From JAFDVL01 sp031371805 (GTDB lineage Bacteria > Acidobacteriota > Blastocatellia > RBC074): a DNA stretch of 19,898 nucleotides. Every line of letters begins with the position of its first letter. Position 1 is the first letter of the stretch. The notes under the pieces were generated by a model. It had not been told where the DNA came from, ran no database searches, and worked only from the letters and a program-made list of their open reading frames with translations. A program made the translations under genes and the position numbers. The stretch lies in contig JANMKB010000029.1 in NCBI GenBank assembly GCA_031371805.1, positions 1 through 19,898 of the forward strand, written 5' to 3'. Shown piece after piece: positions 1 to 8,233 of the stretch.

Positions 1-2
1 CC

Positions 3-2474
3 ATGATTATTCTCTCCGTGGGGATTTTAGCAACGCACCCGGAGCGGGGACTCATGAGAGTCATTACCAGTGATAGTGCGGGCGGATTTCTGGCCCGAAG
101 ATTATTACCAGCCGCTTTAATTGTGCCGTCGGTATTAGGGTGGATGCGTTTGACAGGTGAATGGGCGGGATATTACGGCTTGTCTTTTGGTATTTCGCTG
201 CTGGTCTCAATGAACATTATCGTTTTCCTGATTGTCGTGTGGCGTAATGCCAATTTGTTACACCAGGTGGATCAGGAGCGCGAGACAGCTGAAGCCGCGT
301 TGCGCTTATCACATGTAAGTCTGGCTCGGCAGGTCGAGCAACGCACTCAGGAATTACAACAAAGTGAAACACTCAAGAAAACAATGTTGAATGCGTTGCC
401 CCAGCATCTGGCAGTGCTGGATCGTGCCGGAACTATCCTTGAGGTTAATACAGCCTGGGAGCAATTTAGCGTCAATAATGGCGGGGCTGCACCTGGCTTT
501 CGCACCGGAGTCGGGACAAATTATCTGACAGTCTGTCGCAATGTTAAGGGAGAGGAAGCGGCGGTTGCTCAGCAGATTATTGCCGGTATCGAAGCCATTC
601 TGGAAGGCGATGAAGCGATGTTCACGTTTGAATATCCCTGTCATTCGCTGTCTGAGCAACGGTGGTTTTTAATGATGGTTGTCCCGTTGCCGCATGAGAA
701 TGGCGGGGCGGTTGTCGCGCACATAAATATCACTGACCAACGACTCGCAAGTGACAAACTGAAAATCAGCAATGATATGCTTAATCGGTTACAGTCAGTT
801 ACCGATACAGCGCTCTCGCAGGTTTCGCTTGATCAGTTGATTAAAGAGATGCTGGCACGGGTGAGTGAGGTTTTGCAGGTGGACGCGGCGGCGTTATGGT
901 TGATGATGGAAGATGGTCAGGCACTGATGTTACGGGGTGCTTTCGGGATGGAAGATGAGGTGGCGGCGAAGCTGAAAATCCCCATGGGGCAGGGCATTAC
1001 AGGGCAAATTGCGGCAACTCGACAAGCGATTGTAATTGACGATTTGGCGACCGTTGATGTTTACAGTCCGATTTTGCGCGAACGGTTCAAATCCCTGATT
1101 GGCGCACCCCTGCTGACTGATGATCACATCACCGGAGTGATTCACGCGCATACAAAGCAAGGGCGCAAGTTCACCGCAGAGGACAGTAAATTGTTACAAC
1201 TGGCGGCGGATCGGATTGCGGTTGCCATTGACCGAGCGCGGCTCTATGAATCCGAACAACAGGCACGCATTCGGGCCGAAGAAGCCAGCCGGATGAAAGA
1301 TGAATTTCTGGCCGTGGTTTCCCACGAACTTCGTTCGCCCCTGAATGCCATTCTTGGCTGGGCAAGCTTATTGCGGAGTGGCAGGCTCAGCGCCGATGAT
1401 GTAGCGCGTGGGGTGGAAACGATTGAACGAAGTGCACGTTTCCAAAATCGGTTGATCGGTGATTTACTTGATGTTTCGGGGATCATTAACGGCAAGCTGC
1501 GTCTGAATGTCCAGACAGTCCAACTTGTGCCTATTGTTGAAGCTGCTATCGTGGCCCTCGCGCCTGCTGCTGAGGCTAAATCCATTCGTTTGCAAACAGT
1601 GCTTGATTCGGCGGCTGGCCCTGTTTCCGGGGATCCCGACCGCTTACAACAAGTGGTCTGGAATCTGGTTTCCAATGCCATTCGCTTCACCGAAAAAGGC
1701 GGACGCATTCAGGTGCGCCTGGAACGGGTCAATTCATCTCTTGAAATTATCGTGAGCGATACCGGCAGCGGCATTGAACCGAAGTTTTTACCGTATGTCT
1801 TTGATCGTTTTCGCCAGGCAGATGGTTCCAGTACGCGCCACGTTGGCGGCTTGGGGCTGGGGTTGGCGATTGTGCGTCATTTGGTCGAATTGCATGGCGG
1901 AACGGTCAAAGTCGAAAGTCCGGGACTTGGACAGGGAGCAACATTTACCGTCCAACTTCCTTTGTTTATCAGCTGCGCTACGTTGCCTTCAGCACAACGG
2001 ATACATCCGGTAGTAGAAGAACAAATACACCTGGATTGCCCGCCGCAACTGGATGGCTTACGGGTTTTGATTGTGGATGATGATCCTGTCGCACGGGAAG
2101 TGATCACGGCAATTTTGAGCAATTGTGGGGCGGAGGTGAAAACCGCAGCCTCCACGCGGGAGGCTTTATTCTGGTTCAGGCAGGAGGCAGTCTGGAAACC
2201 AGAACTCCTGATTTCAAATATCGAAATGCCGGAAGCAGATGGATTTACCCTGATTCGACAGGTGCGTACACAGGAAAAACCAAGTACGAGGATGCCAGCG
2301 ATTGCAGTAACGGCGTATGCACGGGCGGAAGATCGTATGCGCTCGCTCGCGGAAGGCTTTCAGATGAATGTGCCAAAACCTGTCGAACCCGCCGAACTGC
2401 TAACCGTTGTTGCCAGTCTGGCCGGGCGGTTAAGCCAACACCAGCCAGCAGCACACCCTCCGTTGTCCCACTAG
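3..2474 (+). CDS. Hybrid sensor histidine kinase (TM-PAS-GAF-HisKA-HATPase-REC), 5' end cut by window
   Basis: This is a membrane-bound sensor kinase that autophosphorylates on His. The reading frame is open to the left edge, so the first Met here is probably internal and the real N-terminus, likely more membrane segments, is missing. Visible parts are hydrophobic segments at about residues 33-48 and 58-80, a coiled coil (85-130), PAS (128-250), GAF (260-415), HisKA with H441 in SHELRSPLNAILGW, HATPase_c with an N-box (NLVSNAIRF), DTGSGI and GLGLGLAI, and a C-terminal receiver from about 687. The receiver keeps its acidic cluster (VDDD) and its Lys (PKP). However, the acceptor position reads ISNIEMP (N739, codon AAT at 2217-2219), where the two kinases downstream read SDI. 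The kinase core should be active, while the receiver probably cannot be phosphorylated in the usual way. It is the first of three kinases on this strand. Confidence 0.93.
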   Translation: MIILSVGILATHPERGLMRVITSDSAGGFLARRLLPAALIVPSVLGWMRLTGEWAGYYGLSFGISLLVSMNIIVFLIVVWRNANLLHQVDQERETAEAALRLSHVSLARQVEQRTQELQQSETLKKTMLNALPQHLAVLDRAGTILEVNTAWEQFSVNNGGAAPGFRTGVGTNYLTVCRNVKGEEAAVAQQIIAGIEAILEGDEAMFTFEYPCHSLSEQRWFLMMVVPLPHENGGAVVAHINITDQRLASDKLKISNDMLNRLQSVTDTALSQVSLDQLIKEMLARVSEVLQVDAAALWLMMEDGQALMLRGAFGMEDEVAAKLKIPMGQGITGQIAATRQAIVIDDLATVDVYSPILRERFKSLIGAPLLTDDHITGVIHAHTKQGRKFTAEDSKLLQLAADRIAVAIDRARLYESEQQARIRAEEASRMKDEFLAVVSHELRSPLNAILGWASLLRSGRLSADDVARGVETIERSARFQNRLIGDLLDVSGIINGKLRLNVQTVQLVPIVEAAIVALAPAAEAKSIRLQTVLDSAAGPVSGDPDRLQQVVWNLVSNAIRFTEKGGRIQVRLERVNSSLEIIVSDTGSGIEPKFLPYVFDRFRQADGSSTRHVGGLGLGLAIVRHLVELHGGTVKVESPGLGQGATFTVQLPLFISCATLPSAQRIHPVVEEQIHLDCPPQLDGLRVLIVDDDPVAREVITAILSNCGAEVKTAASTREALFWFRQEAVWKPELLISNIEMPEADGFTLIRQVRTQEKPSTRMPAIAVTAYARAEDRMRSLAEGFQMNVPKPVEPAELLTVVASLAGRLSQHQPAAHPPLSH

Positions 2475-2653
2475 ACAACAGACATTGAAGTGTAGTGCGG
2501 TAGCAAGAGAAACTAAAAATAATTGAGTGTTCGTTGGCTATCATTTGTGAGTTAGCGACATTGCGACTAAAGAAATCGGTTTCACTCATGCCGATGAAAA
2601 AATAGCTTAACAACGTAAACGAAACTTATTGGCAACTGATGAAACTTTGGATC

Positions 2654-2686
2654 GTCACAAAATTCCTGATTGATCAGGCTTGTGAC
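2654..2686. other. Two-part dyad/hairpin upstream of the second kinase
   Basis: GTCACAA (2654-2660) pairs with TTGTGAC (2680-2686), and inside it CCTGAT (2665-2670) pairs with ATCAGG (2673-2678), separated by TG. The dyad ends 35 nt before the ATG at 2722, within the 247-bp gap between kinases 1 and 2. A weak T-rich stretch (ATTTT) follows. It could be an operator for a dimeric regulator, a leader hairpin or a weak terminator for the upstream gene. Nothing else recognisable is present in this gap, and no strong promoter is seen. Confidence 0.45.
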
Positions 2687-2721
2687 AAGATTTTGCAGTC
2701 AACAGAAAGCAGACGATCCCT

Positions 2722-4749
2722 ATGGCTGATATGCCGCCTATTACAATTTTGAATGTTGAGGATTATTTTGCCAGTCGCACTGCCACGAGTGCTCTCCTGC
2801 AACAGGCCGGCTATCACGTGGTTGAGGCAGAAACGGGATTACAGGCCTTACAGTTAGCTGCCTCCGTTAAACCGCATCTGATCCTGCTGGATGTCAAGCT
2901 GCCGGATTTAAATGGTCATGAAGTGTGCCAGCGGCTCAAAGCTGATCCGGTCACCAGCAACCTTCCTGTCCTGCAAATTTCCGGTTCGCTGGTCGAAGGT
3001 GAAGACAAAGTGCGCGGGTTGGAAAGTGGCGCGGATAGTTACCTGATCAAGCCGGTCAATCCGGCAGAGTTGCTGGCAACAATTCGTGCGTTATTACGGA
3101 TTCGACAAGCTGAGCTGGATGTCCGCGAAAGCGAAGAACGATTGCGCCTGGCGTTGGATGCGGCAGTGCTGGGAACGTGGGATTTGAATGTCGCAACCGA
3201 TCAAATCATCTGGGGCGGTCATCACGCGGCAATCTTTGGTTTACCGCCTGCTACTCCTGGGATTAGTAGCGCGGAATTTCTGGCGCTGGTCCATCCCGAT
3301 GATGTGGAAGAATTGCAGCAGGCGATGACACGGGCACTGGCCGAAGGCGACAATTACAAACTGGAATTTCGTATTACTCAGGCAACCGGAAATGTGTGCT
3401 GGGTCAGCACGCAGGCGCAGGTGTATCGGGACAGTCAGGGACAGGCGATTCGCATTGTTGGCATTGTGCGGGATGTAACCGAAAGCAGGCAGGTCGAAGT
3501 GGAGCGGGAGCAACTGCTCGCACGTGAACAGGCCGCACGCGCTACTGCTGAGGCCGCCACCCAGGCGAAAGATGAATTTCTCGCGCTCGTTTCGCATGAG
3601 CTGCGAGCGCCGCTCAGTTCCATTCTCGGTTGGACGCGAATGCTGCAACCGCGTTCGTCTGATGGCCAGCCGAATATCGCTACGCTGACACATGCATTGC
3701 ATGTGATTGAGCGCAATGCTCGCAGCCAGATGCGCTTGATCGAAGACCTGCTGGATGTTTCGCGCATCGTCAGCGGCAAACTGAGTATCAAACCACACTC
3801 CCTGGAACTGAGGGCGTTAATTGAAGCTGCCTGTGAAAGTTTGCGTCCGGCAGCCGCCGAAAAACGGATTGATTTGCAATGTCACACGTCGTCCCTTCTC
3901 GACACAGTATTTGGCGACCCGGATCGCCTGCAACAGGTCGTTTGGAATCTGATCTCGAACGCGATCAAATTTACTCCGGCGGAGGGCATCGTTGAAGTGC
4001 GAACGAAACTGACGGAAAGTCAGGTTGAGTTTACGGTGCGCGATACTGGCAGCGGTATCAGCCCGGAATTTTTACCTCATGTGTTTGAGCGGTTTCGGCA
4101 GGACGATGAAAACAGTGCCGAGCGCAAGAGTGGATTGGGGCTGGGACTGGCATTAGTAAAACATTTGGTCGAATTACATGGCGGTAGTGTGGAGGCAGCC
4201 AGCGCAGGAGAAGGCAGGGGCGCCACTTTTACTGTCAAATTACCTTTAGCAAACACGGAAGATAAAATGCAGAATAAAAATCAGGCATCCTTTCAGGCGC
4301 CGGTTACAGTGCAGCAACCGGCTCCTTATTCAATGTTGTTACAGGGAGTGCAGGTATTGCTGGTAGATGATGATGAATTTGCCCGCGAACTTGTGACGCT
4401 GATGCTGGAACAGGAGGGCGCACAGGTGACATCAGCGGCGTCGGTGAAAGAGGCTCTGCACATCCTTTCGCTGTTGTTGTCCCATGAGCTTCCGCACGTG
4501 CTGATTTCCGACATTAGTATGCCGGATGAGGATGGCTATTCCCTGATTCGACAAATCCGGGCGCTGCCACCGGAACGCGGCGGGAATTTGCGAGCGGTGG
4601 CGCTGACCGCGTTTGGACGACCCGAAGATCGCGTCCGCATCATGGCGGCAGGCTTTCATACGCACATCACCAAACCGGTTGAGCAGGAAGAATTGATCGC
4701 TGTTGTCGCCGCCCTTGCGGGCAAATTTGATAATAATATCAGTGTATAG
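2722..4749 (+). CDS. Hybrid histidine kinase with receivers at both ends (REC-PAS-HisKA-HATPase-REC)
   Basis: This 675-residue protein has no membrane segment and is probably cytoplasmic. The N-terminal receiver (about 8-125) has the acidic pair E13/D14, phospho-acceptor D57 in LLDVKLPD and K110 in LIKP. A PAS_3-like domain (136-257) ends in the usual DVTESR linker. HisKA has H292 in SHELRAPLSSILGW. The ATPase domain has NLISNAIKF, DTGSGI and GLGLGLAL. A C-terminal receiver from about 543 has D597 in ISDISMPDEDG. The N-terminal receiver suggests that the kinase is itself controlled by phosphate from another kinase, which fits its place between two others. The start has only weak Shine-Dalgarno matches, and Met4 is an alternative. 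The gene ends 37 nt before the chosen start of the next kinase, so the two are probably co-transcribed. Confidence 0.93.
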   Translation: MADMPPITILNVEDYFASRTATSALLQQAGYHVVEAETGLQALQLAASVKPHLILLDVKLPDLNGHEVCQRLKADPVTSNLPVLQISGSLVEGEDKVRGLESGADSYLIKPVNPAELLATIRALLRIRQAELDVRESEERLRLALDAAVLGTWDLNVATDQIIWGGHHAAIFGLPPATPGISSAEFLALVHPDDVEELQQAMTRALAEGDNYKLEFRITQATGNVCWVSTQAQVYRDSQGQAIRIVGIVRDVTESRQVEVEREQLLAREQAARATAEAATQAKDEFLALVSHELRAPLSSILGWTRMLQPRSSDGQPNIATLTHALHVIERNARSQMRLIEDLLDVSRIVSGKLSIKPHSLELRALIEAACESLRPAAAEKRIDLQCHTSSLLDTVFGDPDRLQQVVWNLISNAIKFTPAEGIVEVRTKLTESQVEFTVRDTGSGISPEFLPHVFERFRQDDENSAERKSGLGLGLALVKHLVELHGGSVEAASAGEGRGATFTVKLPLANTEDKMQNKNQASFQAPVTVQQPAPYSMLLQGVQVLLVDDDEFARELVTLMLEQEGAQVTSAASVKEALHILSLLLSHELPHVLISDISMPDEDGYSLIRQIRALPPERGGNLRAVALTAFGRPEDRVRIMAAGFHTHITKPVEQEELIAVVAALAGKFDNNISV

Positions 4750-4774
4750 AATAATGAAAAAAACTGCGCGAGAG

Positions 4775-4779
4775 AAGGA
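4775..4779 (+). promoter_or_regulatory. Ribosome binding site that fixes the start of the third kinase
   Basis: AAGGA lies 7 nt before the ATG at 4787. The earlier in-frame starts at 4703, which lies inside the preceding gene, and at 4754 have no comparable site. The start at 4787 is therefore preferred. Confidence 0.65.
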
Positions 4780-4786
4780 CTCTTCC

Positions 4787-6529
4787 ATGGAAAAAACTGT
4801 CACGCCGATACGGCTCGAACAGCAATATGAGGAACTGAGCGCCAGGCACTACGAACTGGAACAACGCCTGCTGGCATTGCAACACGAACTTGCCGCACAA
4901 CAACGCGTGGCCACACAGTTGCGCCAGGAACAGGAAAGCGGGCGTGTGCGCACAGAACAATTGCATACTATTACTGATCACCTGCCAGCCCCGATTTCTT
5001 ATCTGGATCACAATCTGCATTATCTTTTTGTGAACGCCAGTTATGAAAAATCGTTTGGTCTGGAACGCCACCAGATGATTGGCAAACATGTCCGCGAAAT
5101 AGTGGGAGACACCTATCCGGTTATTGCCCCGTATTTGCAACGTGCCTTGTCCGGCGAGTCAGTCAGGTTTGAGACTGAAGTTGAGACGGCGGAGGGGAAC
5201 CGCGTGATGCTGGCGCAATATGCCCCTGACCTGACGGCGGCGGGGACAGTGCAGGGCGTGTATGTGCAGGCGACTGACATCACCGAGGAAAAATTGGCAC
5301 AGCAGGAGCGCGAAAAATTATTGCAACGCGAACAACTCGCCCATGCCGAAGCCGAAGCCGCGAATCGTACCAAAGATGAATTTCTGGCGCTCGTCTCACA
5401 CGAATTGCGTGCGCCGCTGAATGCAATGCTGGGCTGGGTTAAAATTCTGCGCAGCGGAAAATATAAACCTGAAACCCTGCCGCACGCGCTTGAGGTCATC
5501 GAACGCAGCGCTCGCTCGCAGCAGCAATTGATCGAAGACCTGCTGGATTCGTCCCGTATTATTAGTGGGAAATTGCGGTTGGACATGCAGCCCTTAGACC
5601 TGACGATGGTAATCGAAGCCGCGCTTGATACCATGCGTCCGGCGGCAGAAGCCAAAAATATTACCTTTGAAACCCGCTACCTGGTTGCAAACGATGTCAT
5701 CACAGGCGACCATGAACGTTTGCAACAGGTCGTTTGGAATCTGATCTCGAATGCTGTCAAATTTACACCTAATGATGGTCAGGTCACGATCAGGCTGGAA
5801 CGGGTTGATCCATATTTGCAACTGACCGTCAGCGACACCGGCCAGGGCATCAATTCTGAATTTTTGCCGTATGTCTTTGACCGCTTTTATCAGGCCGATA
5901 GTTCCAGTACCCGGCGATATAGCGGGCTTGGTCTGGGCCTCGCGCTCGTGCGCCATCTGGTGGAGTTGCATGGAGGTACGGTTAGCGCCGACAGCCCTGG
6001 CGCTGGATTGGGCACAAATTTTATGATTAATCTGCCGTTGCGAGCGGTGCGCGCGTCCGCCAGCGAAAATGAATCAGCTCAGACCGACAGTAATATGAGG
6101 TTGAATTTGTTGCGTGTGCTGGAAGGCCTGCGCATTCTGGTGGTAGACGATGAAGCCGATGCTCGTGATCTGATTGCTCTGATGTTACAACATCAGGGTG
6201 CACTGGTAACTACTGCGGCCTCGGCGGCAGAGGCCATAGAATTGCTTAGTCAGGCGAATGGCCTGTTATTTGATTGCATGGTATCTGATATTGGAATGCC
6301 TGATAATGATGGCTATGAATTAATGCGGCGTGTCCGTGCCCTCAGTGGGGAACGTGGTAATCCGCTTCCTGCGATAGCGCTGACGGCTTATGGGCGTGCC
6401 AGAGATCGCATTGCGGCCTTATCCTCCGGCTTTCAGATGCATGTCCCCAAGCCGGTTGAGCCGAGTGAGTTAACGATGGTTATTGCGGGGCTGACCGGAC
6501 GGATGGGCAGGGGCGTGTGGGCTGGATAA
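4787..6529 (+). CDS. Soluble hybrid histidine kinase (coiled coil-PAS-HisKA-HATPase-REC)
   Basis: This protein of 580 residues begins MEKTVTPIRL. A long charged, Gln-rich coiled coil (about 8-60) leads into a PAS domain (64-185). HisKA follows with H205 in SHELRAPLNAMLGW, then an ATPase domain with NLISNAVKF, DTGQGI and GLGLGLAL, and a C-terminal receiver from about 448 with VVDDE and phospho-acceptor D501 in VSDIGMPDNDG. No membrane segment is visible, so it probably senses a cytoplasmic signal through PAS. Its kinase core is closely similar to those of the two preceding genes, which suggests an array built by duplication with exchange of the sensor end. The frame is also open upstream to 4703, but that start overlaps the previous gene. 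The NtrC-type regulator follows after 67 bp. Confidence 0.92.
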   Translation: MEKTVTPIRLEQQYEELSARHYELEQRLLALQHELAAQQRVATQLRQEQESGRVRTEQLHTITDHLPAPISYLDHNLHYLFVNASYEKSFGLERHQMIGKHVREIVGDTYPVIAPYLQRALSGESVRFETEVETAEGNRVMLAQYAPDLTAAGTVQGVYVQATDITEEKLAQQEREKLLQREQLAHAEAEAANRTKDEFLALVSHELRAPLNAMLGWVKILRSGKYKPETLPHALEVIERSARSQQQLIEDLLDSSRIISGKLRLDMQPLDLTMVIEAALDTMRPAAEAKNITFETRYLVANDVITGDHERLQQVVWNLISNAVKFTPNDGQVTIRLERVDPYLQLTVSDTGQGINSEFLPYVFDRFYQADSSSTRRYSGLGLGLALVRHLVELHGGTVSADSPGAGLGTNFMINLPLRAVRASASENESAQTDSNMRLNLLRVLEGLRILVVDDEADARDLIALMLQHQGALVTTAASAAEAIELLSQANGLLFDCMVSDIGMPDNDGYELMRRVRALSGERGNPLPAIALTAYGRARDRIAALSSGFQMHVPKPVEPSELTMVIAGLTGRMGRGVWAG

Positions 6530-6596
6530 TGGTGCGGTCGGATTACTTTAACTGATTAAGAGCTATTTAAGTGGGAAAATAAGCCAGGAGAAACTT

Positions 6597-8144
6597 ATGA
6601 AAAACGCAAGCATCTTACTGATTGATGATGACCCGTCAATGGTGGACCTGACCCGTTACCAGCTTGAAGAACAGGGATATTCTGTGACTGCGGCGGACAG
6701 CGGTAACGCCGGGTTGAAGCTGGTCAGTGAGCAACATTTTGACGTTGCTCTGACAGATTTGAATCTGCCTGATATAAACGGTATTGAACTGGTCAGAAGG
6801 CTGAAAGACCTCGCCCCCGGCCTGGAAATTATTATGATCACCGGATTCAGTTCTGTAACCGGAGCGATTGATGCCATCAAAGCCGGGGCCTTCTATTTTA
6901 TCGAAAAACCCGTCGAGTATGAAGAGTTGCTGGCGCTGGTCGAAAAGGCGCTGGAACGTCGTCGTCAGGCCGAAGAGATTACGCAATTACGCGGCAAGCT
7001 CAAAGCCCGCGATTCGTATTTCAATATCATCGGCAGCAGTAAGGCAATGCAGAATGTCTATGAGATGATTGATCGCGTCGCGGAATCGGATGCCAACATT
7101 ATGATCGTCGGCGAATCCGGCACGGGCAAAGAGTTGATTGCCAATGCGATTCATTACAAAAGCCTGCGCGCCAAAAAACCTTTTGTCAAAATTAACTGTT
7201 CTGCCTTGCCAAAGGAGTTGATTGAATCCGAACTGTTCGGTCATACCAAAGGCGCTTTTACCGGCGCTTCAGCCGAAAAGAACGGCTTAATCGGACAGGC
7301 GACAGGAGGCAGTCTGATGCTGGATGAAATCGGTGAAATGCCGGTAGAACTGCAACCAAAATTATTACGTGTCCTGCAGGAGCGTGTTTATTATCGGCTG
7401 GGCAGCGAGAAAGCGTTAGGGGCGGATTTTCGGCTGATTTCTGCGACGAACCGAGAACCAGGTGATGCCATCAGCGATGGACATTTGCGCGAGGACTTAT
7501 ATTACCGCATCAATACTATTGAGATTCGCGTTCCTCCTTTACGCGAACGGGCGGAAGATATTTTGCATTTGGCAGAACATTTTTTGCGCGTGTATGCCCA
7601 AAAATATGAGCGCCAGGTGCAAAAGATTTCGCAACCAGCGTATGAACGGATGTTGGCGTATGCGTGGCCTGGTAACGTCCGCGAATTACAAAATGTGATC
7701 GAACGCGGCGTCCTGCTCTGCAAAGGCGATACGATTGAGGCCGAGGCGTTACCTTTCCGGGATAGCCCTGTTGCTGTCGCTCCGGTGCCTGTGCCAGAGC
7801 CACTACCCCAGACCGGTCTGATCAATCCGTCAGTAAATGGCGCTGCACCGCCGCCGATTAATCAGGAAGAGCCGCTCTTCAAACAATTGGGACGCCTGAT
7901 TGTCAGTAAAGTACCGGATGTAAAAACGGGCGGCGAACGCCTGGACATTTTTGACGAATTGGAGGGCGCGATTGTCAGTGCCGCGCTTGAGCGCACACGT
8001 GGTAATAAACAAGCCGCCGCGAACCTGCTGGGTGTGTATCGTCCGCGCCTTTATCACATGCTCAGGAAACATCACCTGCATCAACCGCAGAGCGCCGGGG
8101 AAGATGAGACCTGGGAGGAGATGGCGGCGGAAACAGGTGCCTGA
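6597..8144 (+). CDS. NtrC-family sigma-54-dependent response regulator
   Basis: This DNA-binding activator remodels sigma-54 RNA polymerase when phosphorylated. The receiver (4-120) has the acidic cluster IDDD, phospho-acceptor D54 in LTDLNLPD and the EKP lysine. The AAA+ domain (about 140-370) has Walker A GESGTGKE from 172, the sigma-54-contacting GAFTGA loop at 219-224, Walker B with D243/E244 in LMLDEIGEM, and SATNRE. A Pro-rich linker leads to a Fis-type helix-turn-helix at about 470-491 (NKQAAANLLGVYRPRLYHML). All catalytic elements are present, so it should be a true activator. AGGAG lies 6 nt before the ATG. Its place 67 bp after three kinases makes it their most likely output, although no HPt protein linking the kinase receivers to it is visible in the window. 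Confidence 0.95.
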   Translation: MKNASILLIDDDPSMVDLTRYQLEEQGYSVTAADSGNAGLKLVSEQHFDVALTDLNLPDINGIELVRRLKDLAPGLEIIMITGFSSVTGAIDAIKAGAFYFIEKPVEYEELLALVEKALERRRQAEEITQLRGKLKARDSYFNIIGSSKAMQNVYEMIDRVAESDANIMIVGESGTGKELIANAIHYKSLRAKKPFVKINCSALPKELIESELFGHTKGAFTGASAEKNGLIGQATGGSLMLDEIGEMPVELQPKLLRVLQERVYYRLGSEKALGADFRLISATNREPGDAISDGHLREDLYYRINTIEIRVPPLRERAEDILHLAEHFLRVYAQKYERQVQKISQPAYERMLAYAWPGNVRELQNVIERGVLLCKGDTIEAEALPFRDSPVAVAPVPVPEPLPQTGLINPSVNGAAPPPINQEEPLFKQLGRLIVSKVPDVKTGGERLDIFDELEGAIVSAALERTRGNKQAAANLLGVYRPRLYHMLRKHHLHQPQSAGEDETWEEMAAETGA

Positions 8145-8163
8145 CAGACAATGGCATTAACTT

Positions 8164-8200
8164 AAAAAGGCGCTGGTTCAAATTGAACCAGCGCCTTTTT
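8164..8200. terminator. Bidirectional rho-independent terminator
   Basis: An uninterrupted 18-nt inverted repeat (arms 8164-8181 and 8183-8200) has a GGCGCTGGTTC core flanked by A5 on the left and T5 on the right. It lies between convergent genes ending at 8144 (plus) and 8234 (minus), so it can terminate both. Confidence 0.93.
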
Positions 8201-8233
8201 GCGCTTAAAGATTATCGCAATGCTAACAGCGAC

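Noticed and set aside
1244..1708. Long minus-strand frames opposite the kinases (also 3241-3798, 5113-5655)
   Set aside because: They lie opposite the conserved HisKA/HATPase coding regions, are Arg/Ser-rich and recur at the same place in each paralogue, as expected for shadows of the real genes.
2641..2721. Sigma-54 promoter in the gap before the second kinase
   Set aside because: TTGGCAAC and TTTTGCAG are present, but no GG-N10-GC spacing is met on either strand.
4703..4786. Upstream in-frame extension of the third kinase (starts at 4703 and 4754)
   Set aside because: The 4703 start lies inside the preceding gene. Neither start has a ribosome binding site, while the ATG at 4787 has AAGGA 7 nt upstream.
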